From: Marivita sp. XM-24bin2
GTDB taxonomy: Bacteria > Pseudomonadota > Alphaproteobacteria > Rhodobacterales > Rhodobacteraceae
Reading direction: 5' to 3'
Assembly (NCBI GenBank): GCA_003149565.1
Contig: QCWH01000034.1
Coordinates: 1 to 44,340, forward strand
DNA length: 44,340 nucleotides
Shown here: positions 26,020 to 34,319 of the stretch, piece after piece
Layout of the letters: every line of letters begins with the position of its first letter
Position numbering within the stretch: the stretch's first letter is position 1
Notes under the pieces: model-generated
Told to the model about the DNA's origin: nothing
Databases searched by the model: none
The model's input: only the letters and a program-made list of their open reading frames with translations
Translations under genes and position numbers: made by a program

Positions 26020-26098
26020 ACTTTATTGTCGCACTTTGGTCGGGTCGAACGTGGCAGGAAAATAGAATGGTTTCGGTTAAGTATATGAAATTTATATG

Positions 26099-26116
26099 TT
26101 TTACCAAATGGTAAAA
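26099..26116. promoter_or_regulatory. TTTTACC-N4-GGTAAAA palindrome, intergenic copy
   Basis: 8-bp arms TTTTACCA (26099-26106) and TGGTAAAA (26109-26116) meet around AA. It lies between the phoX terminator and the ctaD leader. The same 7-bp arms with the same 4-base spacing occur again at 28439-28456. Operator function is inference. Confidence 0.45.
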
Positions 26117-26117
26117 T

Positions 26118-26144
26118 CTCCGAGCGCCTTATTGGCGCTCGGAG
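26118..26144 (-). terminator. Rho-independent terminator of phoX
   Basis: Perfect 11-bp stem CTCCGAGCGCC (26118-26128) with GGCGCTCGGAG (26134-26144) and a five-base loop. On the leftward strand it is followed by ATTTT. It lies 24 bases after the phoX stop. Confidence 0.82.
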
Positions 26145-26168
26145 CCATGATTCCGGTTTTGTCGCAGC

Positions 26169-28094
26169 TTACCCCACAAGCCCACCGTCATCGCGGGTCA
26201 CGGTTATGACAGCCGACCGGGGCAGGTAGCCTTCGCCGTCCGGCCAGTTGCTTCCGGGGTGCTGAATGCCAACAAACATCGTGCGGCGGTCGCTCGACCA
26301 GGTCAGACCGGTCACCTCACATCCGTTCGGGCCGGTCAGAAACCGCTCGATGCGTCCGGTGACCGGATCACCGGCCAACATCTGGTTGTTGCCCATACCG
26401 GCAAAGTCACCTTCGTTGCTGTCATCGCCATCGGTCTGGATCCAGATCAGACCGGTCGAGTCGATCTGCATGCCATCCGGCGAGTTGAACAGGTTGCCCG
26501 CATTGATGTTCGCGGTTCCGGCACTGGCGCCGTCGGCAACTGTCGGGTTGCCCGCCATGACATAGAGATCCCACGAAAATCCGTCCGCACCGTGGTCGCC
26601 CCCGTCAGGGCGCCAGCGTACGATCTGGCCGAAACGGTTGGTCTCGCGCGGGTTGACCGCGTTCACGGTCATCGGGTCGCCGCCTGCATTTGTGCGCACC
26701 GTGCCGTCATCGTTCAACACCCCCCGGCGCGAGTTGTTGGTCAGACAGCAATAGGCCTCAGACGCGTTCGGGTGGACAGCGATCCACTCGGGGCGGTCCA
26801 TCGTCGTTGCACCCACCTTCGAGGCGGCGATGCGGGTGAAGATCGAGATCATCGCGGCATCCATACCTGTGGTCGCAGGTGTCAGTGGAACCCAGCGACC
26901 GGACATGTCGTCCTCGAACACCGCGACCGACAATGTGCCTTCGACCAGCAGGGTCGAGGTGTCTTCGCCCGGCACATAGACGTCACGGCTGACCCAGCGA
27001 TACATGAACTCACCGCGCTCGTCGTCGCCCATGTAGACCACCACACGACCATCGGCTGCAATGCCGTAGGCGGCATTCTCGTGTTTGAAGCGGCCCAGTG
27101 CAGTGTGCTTGATCGGCGTCATCTCTGGGTTTGCCGGATCGATTTCCACGATATAGCCCGCGCGGTGCGGCTCGTTCGGGTTGGTCGCGACATCGAAACG
27201 CGGATCAAAGCCGTGATAATTATACCGTCCCGCATCCACCTTGGTACGCACGCCGTAACGTTTGAAGCCGTCCATCACGATATTGTCGGCCGCGACGTCA
27301 GAGGTGGCTCCGAAGTATCCGTTGAAGTTCTCTTCGCAGGTCAGGTAGGTGCCCCAGGGCGTGCGTCCCGAACCACAGTTGTTGAACGTACCCAGTGACT
27401 CCGTTCCGGTCGGATCAGCTGCTGTCTTGAGCAGATCATGACCCGCCGCCGGACCCGAGAACGTCATCGGCGTGTTGTGGTGAATGCGGCGGTTGTAAGG
27501 ACTGTCGACAACGACGTTCCAACCATCATCGCCCTGTGCCACTTCCATGACTGTCACACCTTGAAGGTGCTGGAGGATACGCACGTCATCAAGACTGCCC
27601 GGCAAACCGTCTTCGCGGTGGGGCAGGTTGGTCTTGTTGTTGGTGTATTCGCTGTTCACCACAAGGATCTCGCGACCATCGACATTGAACAGCTCCATAC
27701 CGTCAGTGTTTTCGCCCATCACACGGTCGGCGAAGTTGACCGGCACACCCGCCTTGGGATCATACGCGCCTTCGGCATCCGAGAAGAGCGGATCACCCCA
27801 GCGTACCAGCGTTTGCCAAGTGTAGCCCTCGGGCACGTGAACAGTGCCGTCGGTCTGCGCTGCGATCGGTGTGAACGGGAAGCGAGACGCAGGCTGGGCC
27901 ATCGCTGTGGTGCCCTTAAGCAGGCCAGTGCCCATTGCGGCTGCACCCGAGCCGAAGGCAAGAACGCCGCCAAGAAATCCGCGACGGGAGATTGCGCGCT
28001 CGACCACGCCGTCGAAGTCCTGCACCTCGGGGCGCGGGAAGTTCAGCTCATCCCATTCGTCTGCTGAAAGGTCGTGAATGTCTTTGGGTGTCAT
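26169..28094 (-). CDS. phoX: PhoX-family alkaline phosphatase (DUF839), Tat-exported
   Basis: Periplasmic or extracellular phosphomonoesterase that releases phosphate from organic esters, 641 residues. A twin-arginine signal SRRGFLGGVLAFGSG sits at about 36-50 after a leader typical of PhoX, with cleavage near AMAQ. The family signature NNCGSGRTPWGTYLTCEENFNGYF is present; its Cys and Glu are metal-site residues in characterised PhoX, which uses iron and calcium. Further conserved blocks are GRFKHENAAYGIAADGRVVVYMGDDERGEFMYRW, RPEWIAVHP and SPDGMQIDSTGLIWIQTDGD. It starts 69 bases after lipB on the same strand. A Pho box in the lipB 3' end suggests PhoB control under phosphate starvation. Confidence 0.93.
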   Translation of the reverse strand: MTPKDIHDLSADEWDELNFPRPEVQDFDGVVERAISRRGFLGGVLAFGSGAAAMGTGLLKGTTAMAQPASRFPFTPIAAQTDGTVHVPEGYTWQTLVRWGDPLFSDAEGAYDPKAGVPVNFADRVMGENTDGMELFNVDGREILVVNSEYTNNKTNLPHREDGLPGSLDDVRILQHLQGVTVMEVAQGDDGWNVVVDSPYNRRIHHNTPMTFSGPAAGHDLLKTAADPTGTESLGTFNNCGSGRTPWGTYLTCEENFNGYFGATSDVAADNIVMDGFKRYGVRTKVDAGRYNYHGFDPRFDVATNPNEPHRAGYIVEIDPANPEMTPIKHTALGRFKHENAAYGIAADGRVVVYMGDDERGEFMYRWVSRDVYVPGEDTSTLLVEGTLSVAVFEDDMSGRWVPLTPATTGMDAAMISIFTRIAASKVGATTMDRPEWIAVHPNASEAYCCLTNNSRRGVLNDDGTVRTNAGGDPMTVNAVNPRETNRFGQIVRWRPDGGDHGADGFSWDLYVMAGNPTVADGASAGTANINAGNLFNSPDGMQIDSTGLIWIQTDGDDSNEGDFAGMGNNQMLAGDPVTGRIERFLTGPNGCEVTGLTWSSDRRTMFVGIQHPGSNWPDGEGYLPRSAVITVTRDDGGLVG

Positions 28095-28163
28095 GGTCCA
28101 TGTCCGATGATGATTGCCTGATGCCGGTCAACGACGTCACACGCCGCACCGGTCGTGCGCAAT

Positions 28164-28874
28164 TCACCGGATTCGGGTATCAGTTCCGTGACAGGTTTGT
28201 GTCAGTTTTGCTGCATTGCCAAAAACCCCGTCAAAGCTCTGACGGAGCGCAACATCCACATCGTCCATCGTCACCGGCAACCCAAGATCGACCAGCGAGG
28301 TCACCCCGTATTGCGTGATTCCGCAAGGCACGATGCCGTCGAAATGGCTCAGGTCCGGTTCGACGTTGATCGAGATGCCGTGAAAGCTTACCCATTTGCG
28401 CAACCGGATGCCGATGGCCGCGATCTTGTCTTCGGCGATTTTACCATCCGGTAAAAGTTTCTTGTCAGGCCGTTCGATCCAGACGCCCACACGCCCGTCG
28501 CGGATATGACCAGAGAGACCGAACTCGCCCAGCGTCGCAATCACCCAGCGTTCCAGATCTTGCACGAAGCACCGCACATCCCGCCCGCGCTGACCAACAT
28601 TCAACATCACATACACCACCCGCTGCCCCGGCCCGTGGTAGGTGTACTGCCCGCCGCGTTTGCTCGGGTAGACGGGAAAGCGGTCGGGGTCTTTCAGATC
28701 CTCGATCTTGGCACTGGTCCCCGACGTATAAAGAGGCGGGTGTTCGACCAGCCAGATCAACTCCTTGGCGGTTCCTTCGGCAATCGCCGCCGCGCGTGCC
28801 TCCATAAATGCCACGGCCTCGTCGTAATCCGTCAACCCGTCCGTGATGCGCCATTCGACCATTGGTTTCGCCAT
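28164..28874 (-). CDS. lipB: Octanoyl-[acyl carrier protein]-protein N-octanoyltransferase
   Basis: Transfers octanoyl from ACP to lipoyl domains, the first step of lipoate attachment, in the cytoplasm. The 236-residue protein has [12 protein letters not shown] (73-84), the catalytic lysine in [19 protein letters not shown] (K150) and the acyl-accepting cysteine in [12 protein letters not shown] (C184). I chose ATG 28874 ([13 protein letters not shown]). An ATG six codons upstream is possible, and longer readings enter the promoter of the divergent gene. Its 3' coding end overlaps a predicted Pho box for phoX. It is divergent from the peptidoglycan-binding-domain gene at 28967. Confidence 0.95.
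   Translation of the reverse strand: MAKPMVEWRITDGLTDYDEAVAFMEARAAAIAEGTAKELIWLVEHPPLYTSGTSAKIEDLKDPDRFPVYPSKRGGQYTYHGPGQRVVYVMLNVGQRGRDVRCFVQDLERWVIATLGEFGLSGHIRDGRVGVWIERPDKKLLPDGKIAEDKIAAIGIRLRKWVSFHGISINVEPDLSHFDGIVPCGITQYGVTSLVDLGLPVTMDDVDVALRQSFDGVFGNAAKLTQTCHGTDTRIR
28188..28205 (-). promoter_or_regulatory. Pho box upstream of phoX, inside the lipB 3' end
   Basis: On the phoX strand the site reads CTGACAC-AAAC-CTGTCAC: two 7-base half-sites in direct repeat with an 11-base period, matching the PhoB consensus CTGTCAT-N4-CTGTCAT at six and five positions. It lies about 94 bases before the phoX start and within the last codons of lipB. PhoB binding is inferred. Confidence 0.65.
28439..28456. 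promoter_or_regulatory. TTTTACC-N4-GGTAAAA palindrome, lipB internal copy
   Basis: Arms TTTTACC (28439-28445) and GGTAAAA (28450-28456), spacer ATCC, within lipB coding sequence about 345 bases upstream of phoX. The arms and spacing are identical to those at 26099-26116. It could be chance within codons for LLPDGK. Confidence 0.35.
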
Positions 28875-28966
28875 TGTTTTCTTGACTCGCATCTCATTCG
28901 ATCCAAAATCAAAGCGATTTTTTGGTGATTTCAGTTTGCACTGAACATTTTTTGGAAGGCTCTGCA

Positions 28967-30679
28967 ATGTTCTCACGTTTTACCATGAGCGCAGTCGTCG
29001 CTCTGAGTGTTGCCACCTCGCCCATTCCTGCGATGGCCAACGATGCCTTGATCGGCGGTATCATCGGCGGTGTGATCGGTGGCGCGATCAGCAACAGCAA
29101 CAAGCAGCGCTCGTCTTCGCCCAAGCGCACCTACAAGGCCTCAAAACCGAGCGTCAGCACCGCGCAGCGCGAGTCGAACCGGCAGGCTCAGGTTGCTCTG
29201 AATTACTTTGGCTTCAATTCCGGCACACCTGACGGCGTTCTCGGGCGGAATTCCCGCGCCGCGATTTCGGCCTTTCAGGCGCATCTGGGCTATACCCCAT
29301 CTGGGCAACTGACCTCATTTGAGCGTGACTTCCTGATTTCATCTTACTACCGCGCACAGGCGGGGGGACCCAATACCGCGCAACTGATCGCGAGCAACCC
29401 ACAGGGTGTGCGAGGTCTTTTGACGATTTACCGCGACGAACAGATGAATGGGTCGGGCAGCAGCGCCACGGCGGCTATTGGCGGGCATTATGGTCTGCCC
29501 TCCGTCGTCGCCGCGGCGGTCAACGAAGTTGCCAAAAGCTCTGATCCATCTGCCGAGCAACTGGTGCAGCGTCACGGCTTTATCCAATTGGCGGACATCA
29601 ATGGCGACGGCCAGACCGATTACATTATCGACACTTCTGTGACTGGCTCTGCCTTCTGGTGCAACGCACAGGCCTGTACCGTGCGCGTCTTTGCGTCGAC
29701 CCCGGATGGATACGAGCGCAATGACTTCCAGGCGTTCAACGTGACGCCGGCCATGTTCTCCTGTGTCCGGGGCACCTGCACCAAAACGGACAATGCGCCG
29801 CAAATGGCGGCTGCGAATCTGGCGCCACAAGCAGCACAGCCAGCCCTGCCGCAAACCCAGATGGCAGCTGCACCTGCGGCAGCCGCCCCGGCTCTGCCCG
29901 TGCCCAGCGCACAGGCTGTTGTCAGCGGCCAGGTCTCTGCTGTAGCCGCGGCGCCGGTCGCGCAGCTACCTTCGTTCATGGCGGGAGGGCAAGCGCCGAC
30001 CCAGCAATCACTCGCCTCCTTCTGCAACAAAGTCAGTCTTCTGACCAGTTCGAACGGCGGCTTTGTCACGGCTGCGACGCTGAGTGATCCGGATTTCGCA
30101 CTTGCGGAACAGATGTGCCTGACGCGGACCTATGCAATGGCGCAAGGCGAAGAACTGATCGCCAAGGTTCAGGGCGCGACGCCGGATCAGATCACCGCGC
30201 AGTGCAAAGCATTTGGTCCGGTGCTGAAGGATCATGTGCTGGCGGTGTCGCTCAAATCGCGCGACGAGGTGTTGCAAGGGGTCTCTTCCTTCATCCTGTC
30301 CAGCGGCATGTCTCCGCAGCAACTTGCCGGAACGGCGCGGGTCTGTCTGTCGGTCGGCTATCGTGTCGATGACATGGACGTCGCGATGGGGTCGGCCCTG
30401 TTGCTCACGTCTCTGGGCGAAGCGGGGTACGCGGAGTTGTTGGGGCATCACCTGAGCCAAGGTATCGGAGCCACCAAGCGCGGCGAGATTGCGGCTGCTT
30501 GGTACGAAGCGGCCATGACCTCGTTTGAGAGCAATGGGGTTTCCGTTTTTGCGCCGGGACAGCCGGAGCGCATGGGCCTTGTCCAGAAAGCCGCCATGAT
30601 GATGAGTGGCCAACCCAGCGCAGCCGCGCCAGTCACGCAACCGCAGGAGGCCGCGCTGCCGTTGTTGGTTCTGGAGTAG
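28967..30679 (+). CDS. Secreted protein with peptidoglycan-binding domain
   Basis: Exported 570-residue protein. The Sec signal ends AMA before NDALIGG. A glycine-zipper-like stretch [13 protein letters not shown] follows, which could associate with membrane. A PG_binding_1 domain lies at about 62-115 ([38 protein letters not shown]). The middle includes [17 protein letters not shown] and [13 protein letters not shown], an exported-domain pattern with paired cysteines. An Ala/Pro/Gln-rich linker (about 285-340) leads to an all-helical C-terminal domain with several Cys ([11 protein letters not shown] ... [19 protein letters not shown]). I know no enzymatic function; a cell-wall-associated role is likely. 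The start follows GGAAGG. It is divergent from lipB and ends at a terminator. Confidence 0.85.
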   Translation: MFSRFTMSAVVALSVATSPIPAMANDALIGGIIGGVIGGAISNSNKQRSSSPKRTYKASKPSVSTAQRESNRQAQVALNYFGFNSGTPDGVLGRNSRAAISAFQAHLGYTPSGQLTSFERDFLISSYYRAQAGGPNTAQLIASNPQGVRGLLTIYRDEQMNGSGSSATAAIGGHYGLPSVVAAAVNEVAKSSDPSAEQLVQRHGFIQLADINGDGQTDYIIDTSVTGSAFWCNAQACTVRVFASTPDGYERNDFQAFNVTPAMFSCVRGTCTKTDNAPQMAAANLAPQAAQPALPQTQMAAAPAAAAPALPVPSAQAVVSGQVSAVAAAPVAQLPSFMAGGQAPTQQSLASFCNKVSLLTSSNGGFVTAATLSDPDFALAEQMCLTRTYAMAQGEELIAKVQGATPDQITAQCKAFGPVLKDHVLAVSLKSRDEVLQGVSSFILSSGMSPQQLAGTARVCLSVGYRVDDMDVAMGSALLLTSLGEAGYAELLGHHLSQGIGATKRGEIAAAWYEAAMTSFESNGVSVFAPGQPERMGLVQKAAMMMSGQPSAAAPVTQPQEAALPLLVLE

Positions 30680-30713
30680 CGCCAGACAAATCAAACGTCC
30701 TTTGACGTGATTG

Positions 30714-30740
30714 GAAGCGGGGCCGGGGCCTCGCTTCTTT
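30714..30740 (+). terminator. Rho-independent terminator
   Basis: GAAGCGGGGCC (30714-30724) pairs with GGCCTCGCTTC (30727-30737) with one G-T wobble, followed by TTT. It lies 34 bases after the peptidoglycan-binding-domain gene. The rest of the 227-base gap to tRNA-Leu shows no gene. Confidence 0.7.
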
Positions 30741-30906
30741 CGTTTGGCAGGGCCCAGTCGCATGCGAAGAACGGAAATCTGCTTGGCGGCCTTGGTTTGG
30801 GGCACAAGATCAACCGTCCAGATCGCTCGTGTAGATCTTTGTCAAAATTTGCCCTTGCCCCCGATTGCGACCTTCGCTAATGACCCGCCTATTAAGTCAA
30901 GACAGT

Positions 30907-30993
30907 GCGGTCGTGGCGGAATTGGTAGACGCGCAGCGTTGAGGTCGCTGTGGGGTAACTCCCGTGGAAGTTCGAGTCTTCTCGACCGCACCA
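30907..30993 (+). tRNA. tRNA-Leu (anticodon GAG)
   Basis: Acceptor arms GCGGTCG (30907-30913) and CGACCGC (30983-30989) pair fully. The discriminator is A and CCA is encoded at 30991-30993. The D-arm is GGCGGAATTGGTAGACGC, the anticodon stem is CAGCG/CGCTG with loop TTGAGGT (anticodon GAG, 30941-30943), then a long class II variable arm and a T-loop GTTCGAGTC. It decodes CUC and CUU. It borders an accessory segment with a possible integrase remnant, a common integration target. Confidence 0.96.
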
Positions 30994-31136
30994 TTTTTCA
31001 GACAACCTACTGAAGTTCCCTCGATAAACTTAATCGGAGGGCCTGGTTGCGTCATACATCCCGTACACAATCCGCAGAGCAGAAACGTTTTTCCGCAACC
31101 GTCGTGTCCCGATACATGCGGTTGCCGCCTACGGTT

Positions 31137-31390
31137 AGTTCATCCGGAAAGCCCCGTCGAAAGACCCGGACGAAGCCCAAGCATTTGCAGAACGTCTGAG
31201 TGATGTGCTTGAGACGCCATGGTGCAGGACGAGGAACATCAGCTCTATGGATGTCTTTGCTGTGGTGGAGAACATCAAGCCACGGTGCTTGCCGTTATCC
31301 GAGATAGCCGAGAAATATCTGTCGTTACACAAGTTTGGCGACACACCGCCTAGGGGTAGCCCTGCAGACCGTCAGATCCGTGGCTGGTGA
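31137..31390 (+). pseudogene. Possible integrase N-terminal remnant
   Basis: One frame, open from a TAG at 31134 to a stop at 31388-31390, reads FIRKAPSKDPDEAQAFAERLSDVLE, then TPWCRTRN, then LPLSEIAEKYLSLHK. This resembles the N-terminal arm and start of the core-binding domain of tRNA-associated tyrosine recombinases (basic strand, KDPxEA, then an SxxxxxYL helix). There is no plausible start codon and no catalytic domain, so if correctly identified it is a fragment. Position 143 bases after tRNA-Leu supports this. The rest of 30994-31537 shows no other gene and turns AT-rich after about 31430. Identification is tentative. Confidence 0.33.
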
Positions 31391-31537
31391 TAGGGGTTGT
31401 GCTCATTGACCGCCCTCACGCTTCCATGCTAAACTGTAACAATTAATTGAAATTTTCATACCAATCGCATCCAGCAATTCTGCTGGAGCTTTAGTTTTTT
31501 CCAATGGCTATTATCGCTATCTTTGCGGGAGATAATG

Positions 31538-32479
31538 ATGGCATTTCTCAATCCTGATTTCGCAAGAAATGAGAGGCTCCTGCGCGCTGCTGAGAATTCC
31601 CCTGCGATGCGCCGGGGCGAAAGTGACGCCGAGGCAGTCCGCATTGTCCAACAGGCATTGATTGGGGTTGGGGCCGCAACGATGCGTCGGTCTATTCGAT
31701 CAGACGGTTCGCTCGACGGCGATTATGGTAGCGAGACTGTTCAAGGCGTGCGCAGGTTCCAAGAGATGGTGGGGCTTACGGATTCTAAAGGGCGTGGTGA
31801 CGGAGTTTCCGGTCGCAATACCTTGCGAGAGTTGGACAAGCTCGCACCATATCCGCCAGTGACGCCAGGCATATCCTTGGATGCCGCGGTAATACCTCGT
31901 GGTGAGACGCCAAAAACTACAATAGCCAGCGGAGTAGTCCGAAAGCCGAGTGCCTCTGATTTGTTCCGTGAGTATCGCAAATTTCGCGAGCACAAGGGAC
32001 GACCCTGCAAGGCCACCTGGAAGGTAATCAAGAACCAATGCGCAATTAGGATGACGATAGCACTTGGACGCTGCGACATCGGTTTCCATCTAAACAGCAG
32101 CCATCTCAAGGTGCATAGTGGCCGCAAATGCGAGGTCGATACTCCTCATGACGCAAGCGCGAGCCGTGTTTTTAAACACCTGAAGACGCTGTGGATATTT
32201 GAGAACTATTCGAAGCGCGGTGCCAATGCCATGACCGCAAACGAAATCCACAGTAAAGTCCGTGGCAAACCAGGTATCATCTATTGGGAAGACTGCTTCA
32301 GTAGCAAAAACCCCAGCGTCGGCGGCGATCATATCGACTTCTGGGATGGCACTCTAATGATGAACGATCGGCTCAACTACAATGGGCCAGGTGAAAGCAC
32401 ATTAGATTCGGTCAACAAACCGGGCCGTTTTTTTGTGAGTATGAAGAAGCAGTGTTGGTTCCTACCGCTTGAAAATTAA
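31538..32479 (+). CDS. Peptidoglycan-binding domain fused to Tae4-like amidase
   Basis: A 313-residue protein without a signal peptide. Residues 22-100 form a PG_binding_1-like domain (AVRIVQQALIGVGAA ... SLDGDYGSETVQGVRRFQEMVGL). Residues 140-313 match the Tae4 type VI amidase pattern: WKVIKNQCAIRMTIALG with putative nucleophile C168, and GIIYWEDCF followed by GGDHIDFWDG with catalytic H265 and an Asp nearby (D267 or D270). Tae4 enzymes cut the D-Glu-mDAP bond of peptidoglycan. ATG 31538 has GGGAGAT at a good distance; an ATG one codon earlier and a TTG also exist. GC content and codon use look lower and less biased than neighbours. No Tai4-like immunity gene, vgrG, hcp or PAAR gene is adjacent. 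Confidence 0.78.
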   Translation: MAFLNPDFARNERLLRAAENSPAMRRGESDAEAVRIVQQALIGVGAATMRRSIRSDGSLDGDYGSETVQGVRRFQEMVGLTDSKGRGDGVSGRNTLRELDKLAPYPPVTPGISLDAAVIPRGETPKTTIASGVVRKPSASDLFREYRKFREHKGRPCKATWKVIKNQCAIRMTIALGRCDIGFHLNSSHLKVHSGRKCEVDTPHDASASRVFKHLKTLWIFENYSKRGANAMTANEIHSKVRGKPGIIYWEDCFSSKNPSVGGDHIDFWDGTLMMNDRLNYNGPGESTLDSVNKPGRFFVSMKKQCWFLPLEN

Positions 32480-32528
32480 ACACCTTTCCACTCATAACCG
32501 GAAGCGTTTCAAAGATTGCACTAGTTTA

Positions 32529-33557
32529 CTATTTTGCAAACCGTCTCCGAAACACGCGCGCCGCCAAGGGCGCGCCCATGATGACGACAAAAATCCGTAA
32601 AACATGGTGCGCCACGACAAAGGCCACGTCTGCCCCGACGATCAGCGCAAGCACCGTCAGCTCCGCCTGACCTCCGGGGGCGAAAGCCAGCAAGGTTTCC
32701 ATGCCGGGGGCGAGGCCGAGGCCATAGATCGCTTCGACGAAGATCAGTGTCAGCACGATCAGGATGCCGCAAAATCCCAGACCGGCGGCCAGATCCTTGC
32801 GAATCTCGGCCATCGTGATTCCGGCATATTTGGTGCCGATGGTCATGCCGATGAAGAATTGCGCGGCCCAGATCGCCTCAGCCGGGGGGCGGTTGTGCAG
32901 CCCACCTGCCAGCGTCAGCGCGGCTGTAACAATCAGAGGACCGAGGATCGACGCGCCGAAAAGGCCCACCCGTTTCGCCAGTCGCCAGCCAGTGATCGCG
33001 CAGACCGCCATCAGCAGCAGTTCCAGCGGCGGGATTCTGGTCGCGGGCGCACCGGGTGGGTTCGACAGGTCCGCCTCCCAGATGCCGATCAGCAGGAAGG
33101 GCAGGGCGACCACGATCACCATCACGCGTGTGGCGTGGATCAGGCTGAGTGTTCTGACATTGGCCCCGGCCTCTTCCCCAAAGACGATCATGTCTTGAAG
33201 GCCGCCGGGCATGGTTGCGTAATAGGCGGTGGGGAAATCATAGCCGCAGACGCGCTGGAAATAGGGCACGCCGATCACCCCGATTACCGCCACCATGGCA
33301 GGCACCAAGAGCAGAGTGGGCCACATCGCAGGGAAGGTTGCCAGCACGGCGGGTGTCAGCGTTGCCCCGACAGCGACCCCCAGAATCGTGCGCATCGTGT
33401 CGTTGAGCGGTTTGATCCCCGACATCGGCACTCCGGCAAGCGCGGCGGCCAGGCAGGCAAAGATCGGCCCCATCAACCAAGGCAGCGGAAGATGCAGCAG
33501 TTTGAATAGTGCGACGCCCAGGCCTGCGATTGCAAAGGTGCGGAGAATGACGATCAC
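32529..33557 (-). CDS. AbrB-family membrane transporter
   Basis: A 342-residue inner-membrane protein of the AbrB family (named for E. coli YbgN/AbrB, unrelated to the Bacillus regulator), with two homologous halves. Repeats are visible: LPLPWLMGPIFACLAAA with PLNDTMRTILGVAVGATLTP in the first half, and GASILGPLIVTAAL with AAQFFIGMTIGTKYAG in the second. Conserved TAYYATMPGGLQDMIVFGEEAGAN and LAFAPGGQAELTVLALIVGADVAFVVAHHVLRIF also match the family. The substrate is unknown. The GTG start overlaps the TGA of the upstream gntR gene by four bases (GTGA), so the two are translationally coupled and the regulator probably controls this transporter. Confidence 0.9.
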   Translation of the reverse strand: MIVILRTFAIAGLGVALFKLLHLPLPWLMGPIFACLAAALAGVPMSGIKPLNDTMRTILGVAVGATLTPAVLATFPAMWPTLLLVPAMVAVIGVIGVPYFQRVCGYDFPTAYYATMPGGLQDMIVFGEEAGANVRTLSLIHATRVMVIVVALPFLLIGIWEADLSNPPGAPATRIPPLELLLMAVCAITGWRLAKRVGLFGASILGPLIVTAALTLAGGLHNRPPAEAIWAAQFFIGMTIGTKYAGITMAEIRKDLAAGLGFCGILIVLTLIFVEAIYGLGLAPGMETLLAFAPGGQAELTVLALIVGADVAFVVAHHVLRIFVVIMGAPLAARVFRRRFAK

Positions 33558-34204
33558 GCGGACAGACCTTTGAGACGGTACCGCAGTGAGGTTTGCAGAT
33601 GCGCCTCCGCAGCGTCGGCGGCGCGGTCGCCGTCGCGTTGGCGTAGGGCGGTTGTCACGTCAGCATGCTGCGACACCACGATGCGGATACGGTCTGGATC
33701 CAGATAGGTGGTTGGTCCCAGCAAAATCAGCGCATTGTTCACCGCCTCGGCCGAAGCCAGAAGGAACCGATTGCGCGCCACTCTGTAGAGTGCTGCATGA
33801 AAGTCCTGATTGATCGCCGCGCCAAGGATGGGCGTGTCCTGCGCATCGAGGATGCGGGCATTCATATCGTCCAGCGCGTCAAATTCGGCGGCAGAGCCAT
33901 GCTGCGCGGCCATGCTGGCTGCGGTACGTTCGAGGACGATCCGCATCTCGTAAAGTTCGACAATCTCGGTCTGGGAAAGTCTTCGGATCACCGCGCCGAT
34001 GCGCGGACGATGTTCGACAATGCCGTTGTTTTCCAGCTTGCGCAGCGCCTCTCGGACCGGCGTGCGGGACAGGTGCAGGCGCTTGGCCACGTCCTCTTCC
34101 CGCAACCGATCACCGGGTGCGTAATCGCCGCTGCGCAACGCGTCGATGAGGCTGTCATAGGCGGCTTCGCCGCTGGAAAAGGGGTGGGTTTTGGGATCAG
34201 TCAT
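33554..34204 (-). CDS. GntR-family regulator (FadR/FCD) of the AbrB transporter
   Basis: A 216-residue regulator with a winged helix (about 13-75: AYDSLIDALRSGDYAPGDRLREEDVAKRLHLSRTPVREALRKLENNGIV) and a C-terminal FCD domain with ligand-site pattern NQDFHAALYRVARN and SQHADVTTAL. ATG 34204 is chosen because the next in-frame codon upstream (34225) lies on the far side of an 18-bp palindrome that is clearly a regulatory site. It is the first gene of a two-gene operon with the AbrB transporter (four-base overlap). The arrangement suggests substrate-responsive autorepression of an uptake or efflux system. Confidence 0.93.
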   Translation of the reverse strand: MTDPKTHPFSSGEAAYDSLIDALRSGDYAPGDRLREEDVAKRLHLSRTPVREALRKLENNGIVEHRPRIGAVIRRLSQTEIVELYEMRIVLERTAASMAAQHGSAAEFDALDDMNARILDAQDTPILGAAINQDFHAALYRVARNRFLLASAEAVNNALILLGPTTYLDPDRIRIVVSQHADVTTALRQRDGDRAADAAEAHLQTSLRYRLKGLSA

Positions 34205-34206
34205 AC

Positions 34207-34224
34207 TGTATCCGTTTGGATACA
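34207..34224 (-). promoter_or_regulatory. GntR operator at the regulator start
   Basis: TGTATCC (34207-34213) and GGATACA (34218-34224) form a perfect 7-bp inverted repeat with spacer GTTT, ending two bases before the gntR start codon. Size and symmetry suit FadR-subfamily regulators. Autorepression is inferred from position. Confidence 0.68.
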
Positions 34225-34271
34225 ATACTGGTATGTCGAGTTCGTGGTGGTGTCAAATGGATTTGGGGAAC

Positions 34272-34299
34272 AAAAAAACGCGCCATGCAAGGCGCGTTT
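34272..34299 (-). terminator. Rho-independent terminator
   Basis: AAACGCGCC (34276-34284) pairs with GGCGCGTTT (34291-34299) around ATGCAA. On the leftward strand it runs into seven T residues, 20 bases after the stop of the small secreted protein. Confidence 0.88.
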
Positions 34300-34319
34300 C
34301 GACGTGTCTGTAGACGGTG

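Noticed and set aside
26259-27398. Rightward 379-codon open frame opposite phoX
   Set aside because: It is a shadow of phoX codons, with no domain, signal or ribosome site.
28977-28983. Third TTTTACC site at the start of the peptidoglycan-binding-domain gene
   Set aside because: Only one arm is present; the other half (GGTAAAA) is missing.
31205-31390. Independent 61-codon gene
   Set aside because: No ribosome site, and the frame is continuous upstream without a start; better treated as part of a remnant.
30994-32528. attR copy of the tRNA-Leu 3' end
   Set aside because: I looked for repeats of the T-arm and acceptor end and found only short partial matches such as GACCGC, not a convincing core site.
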